Positions 1-7,146 of a DNA stretch of 64,000 bases are shown here, piece after piece; within the stretch, counting starts at the first letter, position 1, and the number at the start of each line of letters is the position of its first letter. The stretch covers positions 4,774 to 68,773 of the forward strand of contig SFFV01000010.1 in NCBI GenBank assembly GCA_004557735.1. Direction: 5' to 3'. The notes under the pieces are model-generated. The model searched no databases. It was not told the origin of the DNA and worked only from the letters and a program-made list of their open reading frames with translations. This stretch comes from Clostridiales bacterium. Lineage in GTDB: Bacteria > Bacillota > Clostridia > Oscillospirales > Oscillospiraceae. Position numbers and translations under genes: made by a program.

Positions 1-244
1 TCTCACCGGCAACAAGCTCACCCAGAAGTACTACCGCACCCACTCCGGTTACGCCGGCGGTCTCAAGGAGACCCGTTACGACCGCCTGATGGCGACCCGC
101 CCCACTCTCGCCATGACGCTCGCCGTCCGCGGCATGCTGGCGAAGAACCCCACCCAGAAATGGCAGCTCCGTCGTCTGAAGGTCTTTGCCGGCAATGAGC
201 ACAAGCACGCCGCGCAGAAGCCCGAAGTCTGGACGGCCGAATAA
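1..244 (+). CDS. rplM: 50S ribosomal protein L13, C-terminal part (5' end outside window)
   Basis: Reading in frame from base 2 gives about 80 residues that match the C-terminal half of ribosomal protein L13: the stretch YYRTHSGYAGGLKE is the family's conserved block, followed by a basic helix and a C-terminus ending KPEVWTAE. L13 is an early-assembly protein of the large subunit. The stop lies 20 bp before rpsI, in the standard rplM-rpsI operon order, with the rpsI ribosome-binding site (GGAAAGGAGG) in the gap. The start codon and promoter are outside the window. Confidence 0.95.
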   Translation, partial: LTGNKLTQKYYRTHSGYAGGLKETRYDRLMATRPTLAMTLAVRGMLAKNPTQKWQLRRLKVFAGNEHKHAAQKPEVWTAE

Positions 245-264
245 GGAAAGGAGGAAATTTTAGC

Positions 265-675
265 ATGGCTACCTATCAGAGCAAGCGTCCCTACGCTTAC
301 GGCACCGGCCGTCGGAAATCCTCCACCGCCCGTGTCCACCTCATCCCCAACGGCAGCGGCAGTATCACCATCAACGGCCGCACGCTGGACGAGTACTTCG
401 GTCTCGAGACTCTGAAGCTCATCGTCCGTCAGCCTCTCGCCGCCACCGAGACGACCGAGAAGTTTGACGTGGAAGCCACCGTCGCCGGCGGCGGCATGAC
501 CGGCCAGGCCGGCGCGATCCGTCACGGCATCGCCCGCGCCCTGCTCAAGGTCGACGAGAACTACCGCGGCACCCTCAAGGCCGCCGGTTATCTCACCCGC
601 GATCCGCGCATGAAAGAGCGCAAGAAGTACGGTCTCAAAGCAGCCCGCCGCGCTCCGCAGTTCAGCAAGCGCTAA
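265..675 (+). CDS. rpsI: 30S ribosomal protein S9
   Basis: The 136-residue protein has all the hallmarks of S9: YGTGRRKSSTARV near the N-terminus, GGGMTGQAGAIRHGIARAL in the middle and a basic C-terminus ending in SKR, whose tail reaches the P-site tRNA in the ribosome. Length is slightly above the usual 130. The ATG is preceded by an AAAGGAGG ribosome-binding site. It is the last gene of the rplM-rpsI operon and is followed directly by a strong intrinsic terminator. Confidence 0.97.
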   Translation: MATYQSKRPYAYGTGRRKSSTARVHLIPNGSGSITINGRTLDEYFGLETLKLIVRQPLAATETTEKFDVEATVAGGGMTGQAGAIRHGIARALLKVDENYRGTLKAAGYLTRDPRMKERKKYGLKAARRAPQFSKR

Positions 676-684
676 AAACGCCGA

Positions 685-718
685 AAAACCCCGGAATCTC
701 AACGGTTTCCGGGGTTTT
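685..718 (+). terminator. Intrinsic terminator of rplM-rpsI
   Basis: AAAACCCCGGAA pairs with TTTCCGGGGTTTT around a short loop, 10 bp after the rpsI stop codon. The 3' arm ends in the T-run. Confidence 0.9.
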
Positions 719-985
719 CCCTTTTCACGAGGTTTGACGCGATTTGTCTTGATTTATACCGATTTATATCGGTTAAAAATGGGCTAATTTTCTAGCTGAC
801 GAGTAGGGCTGACTGAAAACTCTTAGGCTCCTTCGTTTTAACTCATAGTCACCGCCAACAAGAACATTTCTGAGAGATCTCGTTTGTCCTGATTTGTCTG
901 AATTTGACCAAATGCAATACGGTTTATACCGGCGCTCAGTACCGGTTCGTACTGAGCGCTTTTTGCGTTTAAGGAGGATTCAGAT
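719..985. other. Gene-free stretch with recurrent TTTGTC/TTTATACC motifs before a mobile-element remnant
   Basis: No convincing gene is seen between the rpsI terminator and base 986. The stretch is more AT-rich than its surroundings and carries related short motifs: GATTTGTCTTGATTTATACC near 742, a small palindrome CCGATTTATATCGG near 759, GATTTGTCTGAATTTGACC near 892, and GGTTTATACCGG near 921. These may be leftovers of an integrated element's end. No integrase gene or clean direct repeat could be found. Confidence 0.4.
932..964 (+). terminator. Intrinsic terminator upstream of the parB remnant
   Basis: GCGCTCAGTA and TACTGAGCGC form a perfect 10-bp stem with an 8-nt loop, followed by TTTTT. 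No intact gene precedes it, so it probably terminated a gene of the lost element. Confidence 0.8.
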
Positions 986-1193
986 ATGAACAAGAAAATT
1001 GAGACCGTAACTGACATCCGCTTGGGAAAGCTGCTTCCTTTCCAAGAGAATCCCTTTCTCGTTAGAGACGATGAGCAGATGGCAATAATTGTGGAGAGCA
1101 TCCGCAGTGTGGGCGTTCTGGTTCCGGCGATTGTTCGTCCTGTAGAGGGCCGGTTATTTGAAATCATTGCAGGACATCGAAGAAAACATACCT
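986..1193 (+). pseudogene. 5' fragment of a plasmid/ICE-type parB gene
   Basis: A good ribosome-binding site (AAGGAGG) precedes an ATG. The first 68 or so residues read as the N-terminus of a ParB/Spo0J partition protein of the type carried on integrative elements: LGKLLPFQENPFLVRDDEQM, then SIRSVGVLVPAIVRP, then the nucleotide-binding GHRRKHTCELL box. After this the frame continues, but the sequence loses all resemblance to ParB and instead reads as protein-coding on the opposite strand. The gene is therefore cut at about base 1193. It is clearly different from the chromosomal parB at 4239-5132. Function is presumably lost; the exact break point is uncertain by about 15 bases. Confidence 0.7.
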
Positions 1194-1514
1194 GTGAACT
1201 GCTTGAGCTCCTTCTCCACGTAGCTGCAAGCCACTTCGAGCATCGCCGCTCGCTCCTGCCCGAACGCCTCGCCGTATTTCTCCGACATGATACCGGAGGC
1301 CATGGCGTCGTAGTACTGCGCCGCGATAAGAAAGCTGTGACTTCCCCTCTCTTTGTGAACAAAGGATCCGCTGTACGGAAGCCCGTACAGCGGATCTCCG
1401 CTTATCAAAGAAGCCTCGCAGAGTTTGCGCCCGTAAGTGCAAAGGAAACGGAAATCATTTTCTCCGGCGGCGTGTACGTCGGAGAAAATACATTTCGGCT
1501 CGCGGCAGTCTTTT
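1194..1514 (-). pseudogene. Inverted fragment of an unidentified gene
   Basis: On the minus strand the frame is open for about 107 codons from a TGA near 1515 to the parB junction. It reads as plausible protein with acidic and amphipathic stretches: KCIFSDVHAAGEND, then GDPLYGLPYSGSFVHKERG, then YYDAMASGIMSEKYGEAFG, then a helix ending KELKQFTG. No family was recognised. It has no convincing start and ends by running into the parB fragment, so it looks like a rearranged piece of the same or another mobile element. It contains a 14-bp-arm palindrome at 1365-1396. Confidence 0.45.
1365..1396. repeat. Perfect palindrome, 14-bp arms
   Basis: GATCCGCTGTACGG (1365-1378) is followed by the 4-nt spacer AAGC and by its exact reverse complement at 1383-1396. 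It lies inside the inverted gene fragment. No T-run follows on either strand, so it is not an obvious terminator. Confidence 0.85.
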
Positions 1515-1551
1515 CAAACGAAAGCCCAGTGAAACGGCTCTCGTTTGAGGA

Positions 1552-1616
1552 CTTGTCAAAAACATTTTTTTGACAAGCTCAAGTCCCGCCGGTCAGTTTT
1601 TTTGACCGGCGGGACT
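1552..1616. terminator. Two tandem hairpins between the element scar and gtrA
   Basis: The first stem pairs CTTGTCAAAA with TTTTTTGACAAG (1552-1577). The second pairs AAGTCCCGCCGGTCA with TGACCGGCGGGACTT (1581-1616), followed on the plus strand by TTTT. The second is the likely end signal for transcripts from either side, including the leftward operon ending at 1632. Confidence 0.65.
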
Positions 1617-1631
1617 TTTGGGCTTTGCGCC

Positions 1632-2054
1632 TTATGTTTCTTTTTTCTTGAAGATGAAGAACTTGCTCAAAATATAATTGAGGATGACGACGATGACGTT
1701 GGACGCGAGCTTCATCACCATATCGTTCCAGCCGAGCAGATCGACACACAGGTACATGAGGAGCATATCCAGAAGTCCCGTGCCGACGCGTGCGCCGACA
1801 AACGCGGCGAACTCCTTGCCGATCTCCTTTGCGCCCTTTGCCTCGCTGCGAAATACCCAGCGGCGGTTCGTCACATAGGCGAACAGCACGCTCAGCACCC
1901 ACGCGGCGGCCGTGCTGAATACCGTGCCGCAGCCGAGCGGATGCGCGAACAGCCAGTAGGAGACATAGTTTACCGCCGTCGTGAGTACGCCGAAGATCAC
2001 ATAGGGAACGAGATCCTTGTATTTCGCATAGAGAGCCTTCAGCTTTTCGTTCAC
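1632..2054 (-). CDS. GtrA family membrane protein (putative polyprenyl-linked sugar flippase)
   Basis: The 140-residue protein has the GtrA size and plan: four membrane segments (roughly residues 17-37, 44-64, 83-105 and 115-133), a YVTNRRWVF motif after the second and an LNYILSKFFIFK ending. GtrA proteins are thought to move undecaprenyl-phosphate-linked hexose across the membrane for cell-surface glycosylation, usually with a GtrB glycosyltransferase. No gtrB is adjacent here, but a GtrB-like gene lies at 45691-46632. It is the last gene of a leftward run parA-parB-serS-MBL-gtrA, with 9 bp separating it from the MBL gene. Confidence 0.85.
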   Translation of the reverse strand: MNEKLKALYAKYKDLVPYVIFGVLTTAVNYVSYWLFAHPLGCGTVFSTAAAWVLSVLFAYVTNRRWVFRSEAKGAKEIGKEFAAFVGARVGTGLLDMLLMYLCVDLLGWNDMVMKLASNVIVVILNYILSKFFIFKKKET

Positions 2055-2063
2055 TTTCTCACC

Positions 2064-2891
2064 TCATAATTCGATCGTGCGCGGCGTCTCCTCCGGGTCA
2101 TGCCCGAAGAGGACGGCGGCGCAGTCCTTCTCGCGGCTCATCTCCGTGAGCCAGGCGAGCGAGCGCTTCTGAAATTCGTGATTAAACCCCGCGAGCGGCA
2201 CATTCTCCGTGCCGAGTACATCCCGACACACCGCAACGGATGACTGCACGAGCGCGAATTTCCCGCTCGGTGAATTCACGCGCAGGACGCACGCGCCCTC
2301 GGTATAGCCCGGCGTACTGATGCAGAGGATGCTCCCGTCGCCGAGCAGATCCCACGTCCGGCGAAACGGTCCGTCCGGCACGCCGCGGTAATAGAATGGT
2401 TTTACCGGCAGGTGCTCCCAAAGCGAACGCGGCTGCCGCAGCGCGTATACGGTGCGCGGCGTCCAGTACTTCTCCTGCTCCGGCAGCTCGATGCGCGGCG
2501 CGTCCCGCACCTCGTCCACGCCCGCAACGTGATCCGGCTCCAGCGACGTGAGCAATACCGTTTCCAGCCCAGCAGGGGAGAAGCCGAGACTTTCGAGCTG
2601 CTCGCGCACGCTCCATCCCGGCGGCGTGACCGGCTGCCAGTACGCGCACAGGTGCGGCGGGAGCTTGGCGCGCGCCGCGGCGTGGTCGTATACCCCCGCG
2701 GGGCTGATCGCGCGGCCCCAGCCGGTATCGACGAGCACCGGCTTATGGTTCGGCGTCTCAATGAGAAACGCGCTCACCGGCAGTTCCACGCGGCCGCGCC
2801 GGACGTACCGTTTCGGCACGCCCGGATACGCCGCCGCCGGGGGAGTCATCGTTCCGCAGCGCAGGATACGGATGCGGACGGTGTTTTTCAT
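2064..2891 (-). CDS. Metallo-beta-lactamase-fold protein with a degraded metal site
   Basis: The 275-residue protein has the layout of the lactonase-type MBL family: VLVDTGW near residue 52, a loop where the HxHxDH motif should be, a late STPGYTEGA block and FGHDPEE near residue 263. The key motif reads TSLEPDH (115-121), so both histidines of THxHxDH are replaced by S and E while D120 and H121 remain. The usual PGHTPG histidine is Tyr196, and the bridging Asp appears lost (LVQSS). H264 is kept. It may bind metal abnormally or have lost hydrolase activity. It sits 27 bp after serS and 9 bp before gtrA, probably co-transcribed. The start ATG at 2891 is the first in frame. Confidence 0.75.
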   Translation of the reverse strand: MKNTVRIRILRCGTMTPPAAAYPGVPKRYVRRGRVELPVSAFLIETPNHKPVLVDTGWGRAISPAGVYDHAAARAKLPPHLCAYWQPVTPPGWSVREQLESLGFSPAGLETVLLTSLEPDHVAGVDEVRDAPRIELPEQEKYWTPRTVYALRQPRSLWEHLPVKPFYYRGVPDGPFRRTWDLLGDGSILCISTPGYTEGACVLRVNSPSGKFALVQSSVAVCRDVLGTENVPLAGFNHEFQKRSLAWLTEMSREKDCAAVLFGHDPEETPRTIEL

Positions 2892-2918
2892 AGCCTGATC
2901 CCGTGGAAATTTTGGAAA

Positions 2919-4220
2919 TTACTTCTTTTCAAGGTGGTCCTTGCCGCCCATGTACGGACGAAGCGGTTCGGGGATATCGACGCTGCCGTCGGCGTGCAGG
3001 TGGTTTTCGAGGAACGCGATGAGCATGCGCGGGGGAGCGACGACGGTGTTGTTGAGCGTATGCGCGAGATAGAGCTTGCCGTCCTCGCCGCGAACGCGGA
3101 TCTTCAGCCGGCGCGCCTGCGCGTCGCCGAGATTCGAGCAGGAGCAGACCTCAAAATACTTCTTCTGGCGCGGGCTCCACGCCTCGATATCGCAGCTTTT
3201 GACCTTGAGATCGGCGAGATCGCCCGAGCAGCATTCAAGCTGCCGCACCGGGATCTCCAGCGAGCGGAACAGCTCGACGCTGTAGCGCCACATCTTCTCG
3301 TACCAGTCCATGCTCTCCTCGGGCTTGCACACGACGATCATTTCCTGCTTTTCAAACTGGTGGATGCGGTACACGCCGCGCTCCTCGATGCCGTGCGCGC
3401 CCTTTTCCTTGCGGAAGCAGGGGGAGTAGCTCGTGTAGGTGATGGGAAGCTCCTTTTCCGGCACGATGCGGTCGATGAACGAGCCGATCATGGAATGCTC
3501 GCTCGTGCCGATGAGATAGAGATCCTCGCCCTCGATCTTGTACATCATGGCGTCCATATCGTTCTGGGACATGACGCCCTGCACCACGTCGCCGTGGATC
3601 ATGTAGGGGGGGATGTAGTAGACAAATCCCTTGTCGATCATAAAGTCGCGCGCATACGCCAGCACCGCGGAGTGCAGCCGGGCGATATCGCCGCGCAGGT
3701 AATAGAATCCGTTGCCGGACACGCGGCGCGCCGCGTCGAGATCGATGCCGTTGAAGCTCTCCATGATCTCGGTATGGTAGGGGATCTCAAACTCCGGCAC
3801 TTTCGCCTCGCCGAAGCGCTGCACCTCGACGTTGCAGCTGTCGTCCGGCCCGATGGGGACGCTCGGATCGATCATCTGCGGGATGAGCATCATGCGTTTG
3901 GTAAGCTCGGCTTCGTACTGCGGCTCGAGTTTTTCCAGCTCGGCCAGACGCGCGGCCTCGCGCGCGACCTCGGCCTTGACGTCCTCGGCCTCTTCCAGCT
4001 TGGAGGGGTCCTTTTTCGCCTGACCCATCAGCATGCCGATCTTCTTGGAAAGGGCGTTGCGGTTGGCGCGAAGCTCGTTCGCTTCGGTCTTTGCCGCGCG
4101 CAGCTTCCCGTCCAGCTCCAGCACCTCGTCCACAAGGGGGAGCTTCCTGTCCTGAAACTTTTTGCGGATGTTCCCGCGCACAAGCTCCGGGTTCTCACGA
4201 ATAAATCGAATGTCCAGCAT
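2919..4220 (-). CDS. serS: Seryl-tRNA synthetase
   Basis: This class II synthetase charges tRNA-Ser with serine. The 433-residue protein starts MLDIRFIRENPELV, followed by the antiparallel coiled-coil arm (about residues 30-100) that grips the long variable arm of tRNA-Ser. Motif 2 reads PCFRKEKGAHGIEERGVYRIHQFEK and the C-terminus DIPEPLRPYMGG. Motif 3 is unusual: NNTVVAPPRMLIAFLENH where most bacterial enzymes have NGSGLAVGRT. The catalytic Arg is kept, so activity is likely. It lies 18 bp downstream of parB in the parAB operon, with no room for its own T-box leader. Confidence 0.95.
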   Translation of the reverse strand: MLDIRFIRENPELVRGNIRKKFQDRKLPLVDEVLELDGKLRAAKTEANELRANRNALSKKIGMLMGQAKKDPSKLEEAEDVKAEVAREAARLAELEKLEPQYEAELTKRMMLIPQMIDPSVPIGPDDSCNVEVQRFGEAKVPEFEIPYHTEIMESFNGIDLDAARRVSGNGFYYLRGDIARLHSAVLAYARDFMIDKGFVYYIPPYMIHGDVVQGVMSQNDMDAMMYKIEGEDLYLIGTSEHSMIGSFIDRIVPEKELPITYTSYSPCFRKEKGAHGIEERGVYRIHQFEKQEMIVVCKPEESMDWYEKMWRYSVELFRSLEIPVRQLECCSGDLADLKVKSCDIEAWSPRQKKYFEVCSCSNLGDAQARRLKIRVRGEDGKLYLAHTLNNTVVAPPRMLIAFLENHLHADGSVDIPEPLRPYMGGKDHLEKK

Positions 4221-4238
4221 GGTATTTTCTCCTCAAAG

Positions 4239-5132
4239 TTATTTCTTTTTCCAGGGCATGTCCATCTTTTTCAGCGCGTCCATCAGCGCCTCGCGGTCGT
4301 CGGCGGAGTAGAACTCCAGCGCGATGCGGCCCTTTTTCTGGCCGCCCTGGAACTTTACGCCGCGGCCGAGCGCGTCGCTGAGCGCTTTTTCCGCCTCGCG
4401 GACGTAATCCACGACCGGCGGCTTTTTTTCCTCTTTTTCCGGCCGCTCCGCCTGCCGAAGCAGGGACGCGACGAGCGTTTCCGTCTGCCGGACGCTCAGA
4501 GCCCGCGATTCGACCTCGGCGGCCGCCTTTTCGCGCAGCGTCTCGGTTTTGAGCGGCAGAAGCGCCCGCGCGTGCCCGGCGGAGAGCTTCCCGGAGGACA
4601 CCTTCTTTTGCAGCGTCTCGCCAAGGGAGAGAAGGCGCAGCGCGTTTGTGACCGCCGGGCGCGATTTCTGCACGCGCGAGGCGACCTGCTCCTGCGTGAG
4701 GCCGTAGTCGTCCATGAGCTTTTTATACCCCGCGGCTTCCTCCATGGGGTTTAAGTCCTCGCGCTGGAGGTTCTCCACAAGCGCAAGCTCCATCGCGAGC
4801 CTGTCGTCCGCTTCCAGGATCCGCACCGGCACTTCCCTGAGCCCCGCCGCGCGCGCCGCGCGCCAGCGCCGTTCGCCGGCTATGATCTGATAGTACCCCT
4901 TGTCCAGCGGGCGTACCGTAATGGGCTGGATCAGCCCGTATTCGCGGATGGACGCCGCCAGTTCCTCGATCGCCGCGGGGTCAAACTCCCGGCGCGGCTG
5001 ATCCTTCCGCGGCTCGACCCGCGAGATCGGCAGGGTCTGCGCCGTTTCCTTTTCGAGGACGTTTTCCTCTTCGCCGAACAGGGCGGAAAGCCCGGTTCCG
5101 AGCCGTGACGTCTTTTCCTTTGCCATCTTCAT
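4239..5132 (-). CDS. parB: Chromosome partitioning protein ParB (Spo0J)
   Basis: ParB binds parS, spreads as a CTP-dependent sliding clamp and loads SMC. The 297-residue protein begins with the ParA-stimulating patch RLGTGLSALFG (10-20). The CTPase domain carries the GERRW motif (86-90) and ENLQREDLNP (120-129). A helix-turn-helix follows (about 145-170, LTQEQVASRVQKSRPAVTN), and a C-terminal dimerisation region ends in KK-rich residues. Its ATG overlaps the parA stop (ATGA), indicating translational coupling. The two parS sites lie about 0.9 kb upstream, just before parA. Confidence 0.96.
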   Translation of the reverse strand: MKMAKEKTSRLGTGLSALFGEEENVLEKETAQTLPISRVEPRKDQPRREFDPAAIEELAASIREYGLIQPITVRPLDKGYYQIIAGERRWRAARAAGLREVPVRILEADDRLAMELALVENLQREDLNPMEEAAGYKKLMDDYGLTQEQVASRVQKSRPAVTNALRLLSLGETLQKKVSSGKLSAGHARALLPLKTETLREKAAAEVESRALSVRQTETLVASLLRQAERPEKEEKKPPVVDYVREAEKALSDALGRGVKFQGGQKKGRIALEFYSADDREALMDALKKMDMPWKKK

Positions 5133-5884
5133 CCCTGCCTCTGCAAAAATTCCTCGGCGGCGGCGAGATACGCGCGCGCGCCCTTCGACCCGGCGTCGTA
5201 CTCCGTGATCGGGCGGCCGTGGCTCGGCGCCTCGGCCAGACGGACGTTGCGCGGGATGACCGTATCGTACACCCGCGCGCCGAAATACCGCCGCAGCTCC
5301 TCGGCGACCTGCGTGGAAAAGTTCAGGCGGTTATCGTACATCGTAAGGAGTATGCCCTCGATATAGAGGTTTTTGTTCAGCCGCCGGTTCGCGATCTTCA
5401 CCGACGTTGTGAGATCGGCCACGCCCTCCATGGCGTAATACTCGCACTGCAGCGGCACGAGCAGACTGTCCGCCGCGGTGAACGCGTTGAGCGTCAGTAT
5501 GCCCAGCGACGGCGGGCAGTCAATGAATATGTAGTCGAAATCGTCCCGGACGGTGTCCAGCGCTTCGCGGAGGCGGTATTCGCGCCGCTCCACGTTCGCA
5601 AGCTCGACCTCCGCGCCCGAAAGATCGGTGTTTGACGGCAGCACCCAGCCGTACGGCAGACGGATGACCGCGTCCTCCGCGCTCGTTCTGCCCATCACGA
5701 CGTCGTATGCCGTCGGGTTGCTGCGCTTTGAGACGCCCATGCCGGACGTGCTGTTGCCCTGCGGATCGAAGTCCACAAGCAGCGTTTTTTTGCCGAGTCT
5801 CGCCAGCGCCGCCGTGAGATTCACGCTCGTTGTCGTTTTGCCGACGCCGCCCTTCTGGTTGGCGACGGCAATCACCTTGCCCAT
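5129..5884 (-). CDS. parA: Chromosome partitioning ATPase ParA (Soj)
   Basis: ParA is a deviant-Walker ATPase that binds DNA non-specifically and, with ParB, separates origins; in Bacillus it also modulates DnaA. The protein reads MGKVIAVANQKGGVGKTTT (P-loop at residues 11-18), then DFDPQGN and DCPPSLG. I set the start at 5884 (251 residues), although the frame stays open to 6031. The promoter -10 at 5990-5985 lies downstream of the longer start, the extra N-terminus would merely translate parS, and AAAGGGGG precedes this ATG. The leader contains a 24-bp palindrome at 5937-5960. Confidence 0.94.
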   Translation of the reverse strand: MGKVIAVANQKGGVGKTTTSVNLTAALARLGKKTLLVDFDPQGNSTSGMGVSKRSNPTAYDVVMGRTSAEDAVIRLPYGWVLPSNTDLSGAEVELANVERREYRLREALDTVRDDFDYIFIDCPPSLGILTLNAFTAADSLLVPLQCEYYAMEGVADLTTSVKIANRRLNKNLYIEGILLTMYDNRLNFSTQVAEELRRYFGARVYDTVIPRNVRLAEAPSHGRPITEYDAGSKGARAYLAAAEEFLQRQG

Positions 5885-5936
5885 TTCTTTGCCCCCTTTT
5901 GGGTCTTTCTCTTCCGCGTCCTCTTTCGGAGCAGGA

Positions 5937-5960
5937 TCCGTCAGCCGCGCGGCTGACGGA
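5937..5960. promoter_or_regulatory. 24-bp perfect palindrome in the parA leader
   Basis: TCCGTCAGCCGC is followed at once by its reverse complement GCGGCTGACGGA. It lies between the parA promoter (5985-6013) and the parA start (5884), so it will be in the 5' untranslated mRNA. It could form a hairpin or be an operator. No T-run follows on the minus strand. Confidence 0.6.
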
Positions 5961-5984
5961 GGGACCGTTTTCTCAGCACGCTTT

Positions 5985-6013
5985 ATTATAATGACGCGCT
6001 CTTCATTTTGCAA
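5985..6013 (-). promoter_or_regulatory. SigA-type promoter of parA
   Basis: On the minus strand TTGCAA (6013-6008), a 17-nt spacer and TATAAT (5990-5985) form a near-consensus promoter. The -35 box begins 1 bp from parS site 1, so ParB bound there should affect transcription. Confidence 0.8.
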
Positions 6014-6014
6014 C

Positions 6015-6030
6015 TGTTTCACGTGAAACA
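6015..6030. promoter_or_regulatory. parS site 1
   Basis: TGTTTCACGTGAAACA is an exact match to the 16-bp bacterial parS palindrome bound by ParB/Spo0J. Confidence 0.98.
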
Positions 6031-6060
6031 TTTTCGCAACGGCCCGGCAGCGCCGGACAA

Positions 6061-6076
6061 TGTTTCACGTGAAACA
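6061..6076. promoter_or_regulatory. parS site 2
   Basis: A second exact copy of TGTTTCACGTGAAACA, its start 46 bp from that of site 1. It lies between gpr and parA. Confidence 0.98.
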
Positions 6077-6090
6077 CCGCGCGGGAAGCG

Positions 6091-6990
6091 TCAGGCAAGA
6101 AACATATCGATATCCTCAACGGTGAGCGCGTCGTGCAGCGCGAGATCGATCGCATAGCCGACGAGCCGGGCGCTGTCGCGCACGCGGCTGTCAATGTCCC
6201 GCGGCGTGACGAAAAGCTCCGTATCCTCCGGCAAGACGGTCTCCGCGCCGGAGAGATCGGCGCAGAGCGTGCGCGCGTCCACGACCGTCGGCACGCCGAC
6301 GGCGACGACCGGAACGCCGAGGACGTCCTCCGTGAGGGCACTGCGCGCGTTGCCGACACCGGAGCCGGGAACGATGCCCGCGTTCGTTACCTGCACCGCG
6401 CGGCAGAGCCTCACCGTGTCCCGCGCCGACAGCGCGTCCACGGCGATCACGCGGTCGGGGCGAACGAGCGAGACGACGCCGCGGACAAGCGCCGCGCTCT
6501 CGATGCCGGTCGTGCCGAGAACGCCGGTGCGGAAAACGCTCACCGGGCGGAACGCCGCGAACTCCTCCGGCAGGCGCGTTTTCAAATGGCGCGTGACGAG
6601 CACGCACGCGACGGCGAGCGGTCCGAGGGCGTCCGGCGTGATATCCGGGTTCCCAAGCCCGACGACAAGGGCGCTATCGTCCGGTTCCATGGCAAGCTGC
6701 GTGCGGATCTCCCGGGCAAGCACGCCGCACGCGCGGCGGAAGGCGTCCTCCTCGCGCCGGACGAGCGCGTCGAGCGAGATCGTGACATAGCGCCCTTTTG
6801 GTTTACATAATGTATCGGCCGCCTTCTCGTTGCGTATCTCCACGGTCTCGACGGCGAGACCGTCGCGCGATTCGGACCGCGCCGAAACGCCCTCCGGATC
6901 GGCGCCGCGTGTTCTGGTCCATACGTCGCGCGACTCGCACGCGAGATCGGTCCGGAAAGAATCGTCCAAGAAAATCTCCCCCTGTGCCAT
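6091..6990 (-). CDS. gpr: Germination protease GPR (spore SASP-specific endopeptidase)
   Basis: GPR is made as a zymogen in the forespore and degrades small acid-soluble DNA-binding proteins at germination. The 299-residue protein has the family N-terminus SFRTDLACES (propeptide cleavage region), VVGLGNPDITPDALGP, FRTGVLGTTGIESA and PDRVIAVDALSARD. Length is slightly below the usual 320-370. No good ribosome-binding site precedes the ATG. On the minus strand TGCATA (7030-7025), 15 nt, then CAAATACT resembles a SigG/SigF promoter, which would make a leader of only a few bases. That promoter call is tentative. Confidence 0.93.
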   Translation of the reverse strand: MAQGEIFLDDSFRTDLACESRDVWTRTRGADPEGVSARSESRDGLAVETVEIRNEKAADTLCKPKGRYVTISLDALVRREEDAFRRACGVLAREIRTQLAMEPDDSALVVGLGNPDITPDALGPLAVACVLVTRHLKTRLPEEFAAFRPVSVFRTGVLGTTGIESAALVRGVVSLVRPDRVIAVDALSARDTVRLCRAVQVTNAGIVPGSGVGNARSALTEDVLGVPVVAVGVPTVVDARTLCADLSGAETVLPEDTELFVTPRDIDSRVRDSARLVGYAIDLALHDALTVEDIDMFLA

Positions 6991-7060
6991 ATCTTGTGGT
7001 CAGTATTTGAAACCGGCACAAAAGTATGCAAAATTTTTGCAGAGAAAGCGAAAAAAGTGC

Positions 7061-7089
7061 TTGCAAATTCAAGAATGCTCCTTTATAAT
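7061..7089 (+). promoter_or_regulatory. SigA-type promoter of rpsT
   Basis: TTGCAA (7061-7066), 17-nt spacer, TATAAT (7084-7089), 57 bp before the rpsT start. Confidence 0.88.
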
Positions 7090-7146
7090 AACAAAACGCG
7101 GGTTCGTCGATCCGCAGGAGTATTGAATGGAGGAGGTGGCTAAAGA

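Noticed and set aside
986..1573. A single intact 195-residue ParB-like gene
   Set aside because: Only the first 68 residues resemble ParB; the remainder is antisense to a better coding pattern on the minus strand.
2412..4754. A 780-codon plus-strand open frame opposite the MBL gene, serS and parB
   Set aside because: It is a shadow of GC-rich coding on the other strand: His/Arg/Ala-rich, with no domain, and it crosses several real genes.
5885..6031. An N-terminal extension of ParA starting MFHVKQ
   Set aside because: It would translate parS site 1 and lies upstream of the promoter -10 box; the P-loop protein starts normally at 5884.
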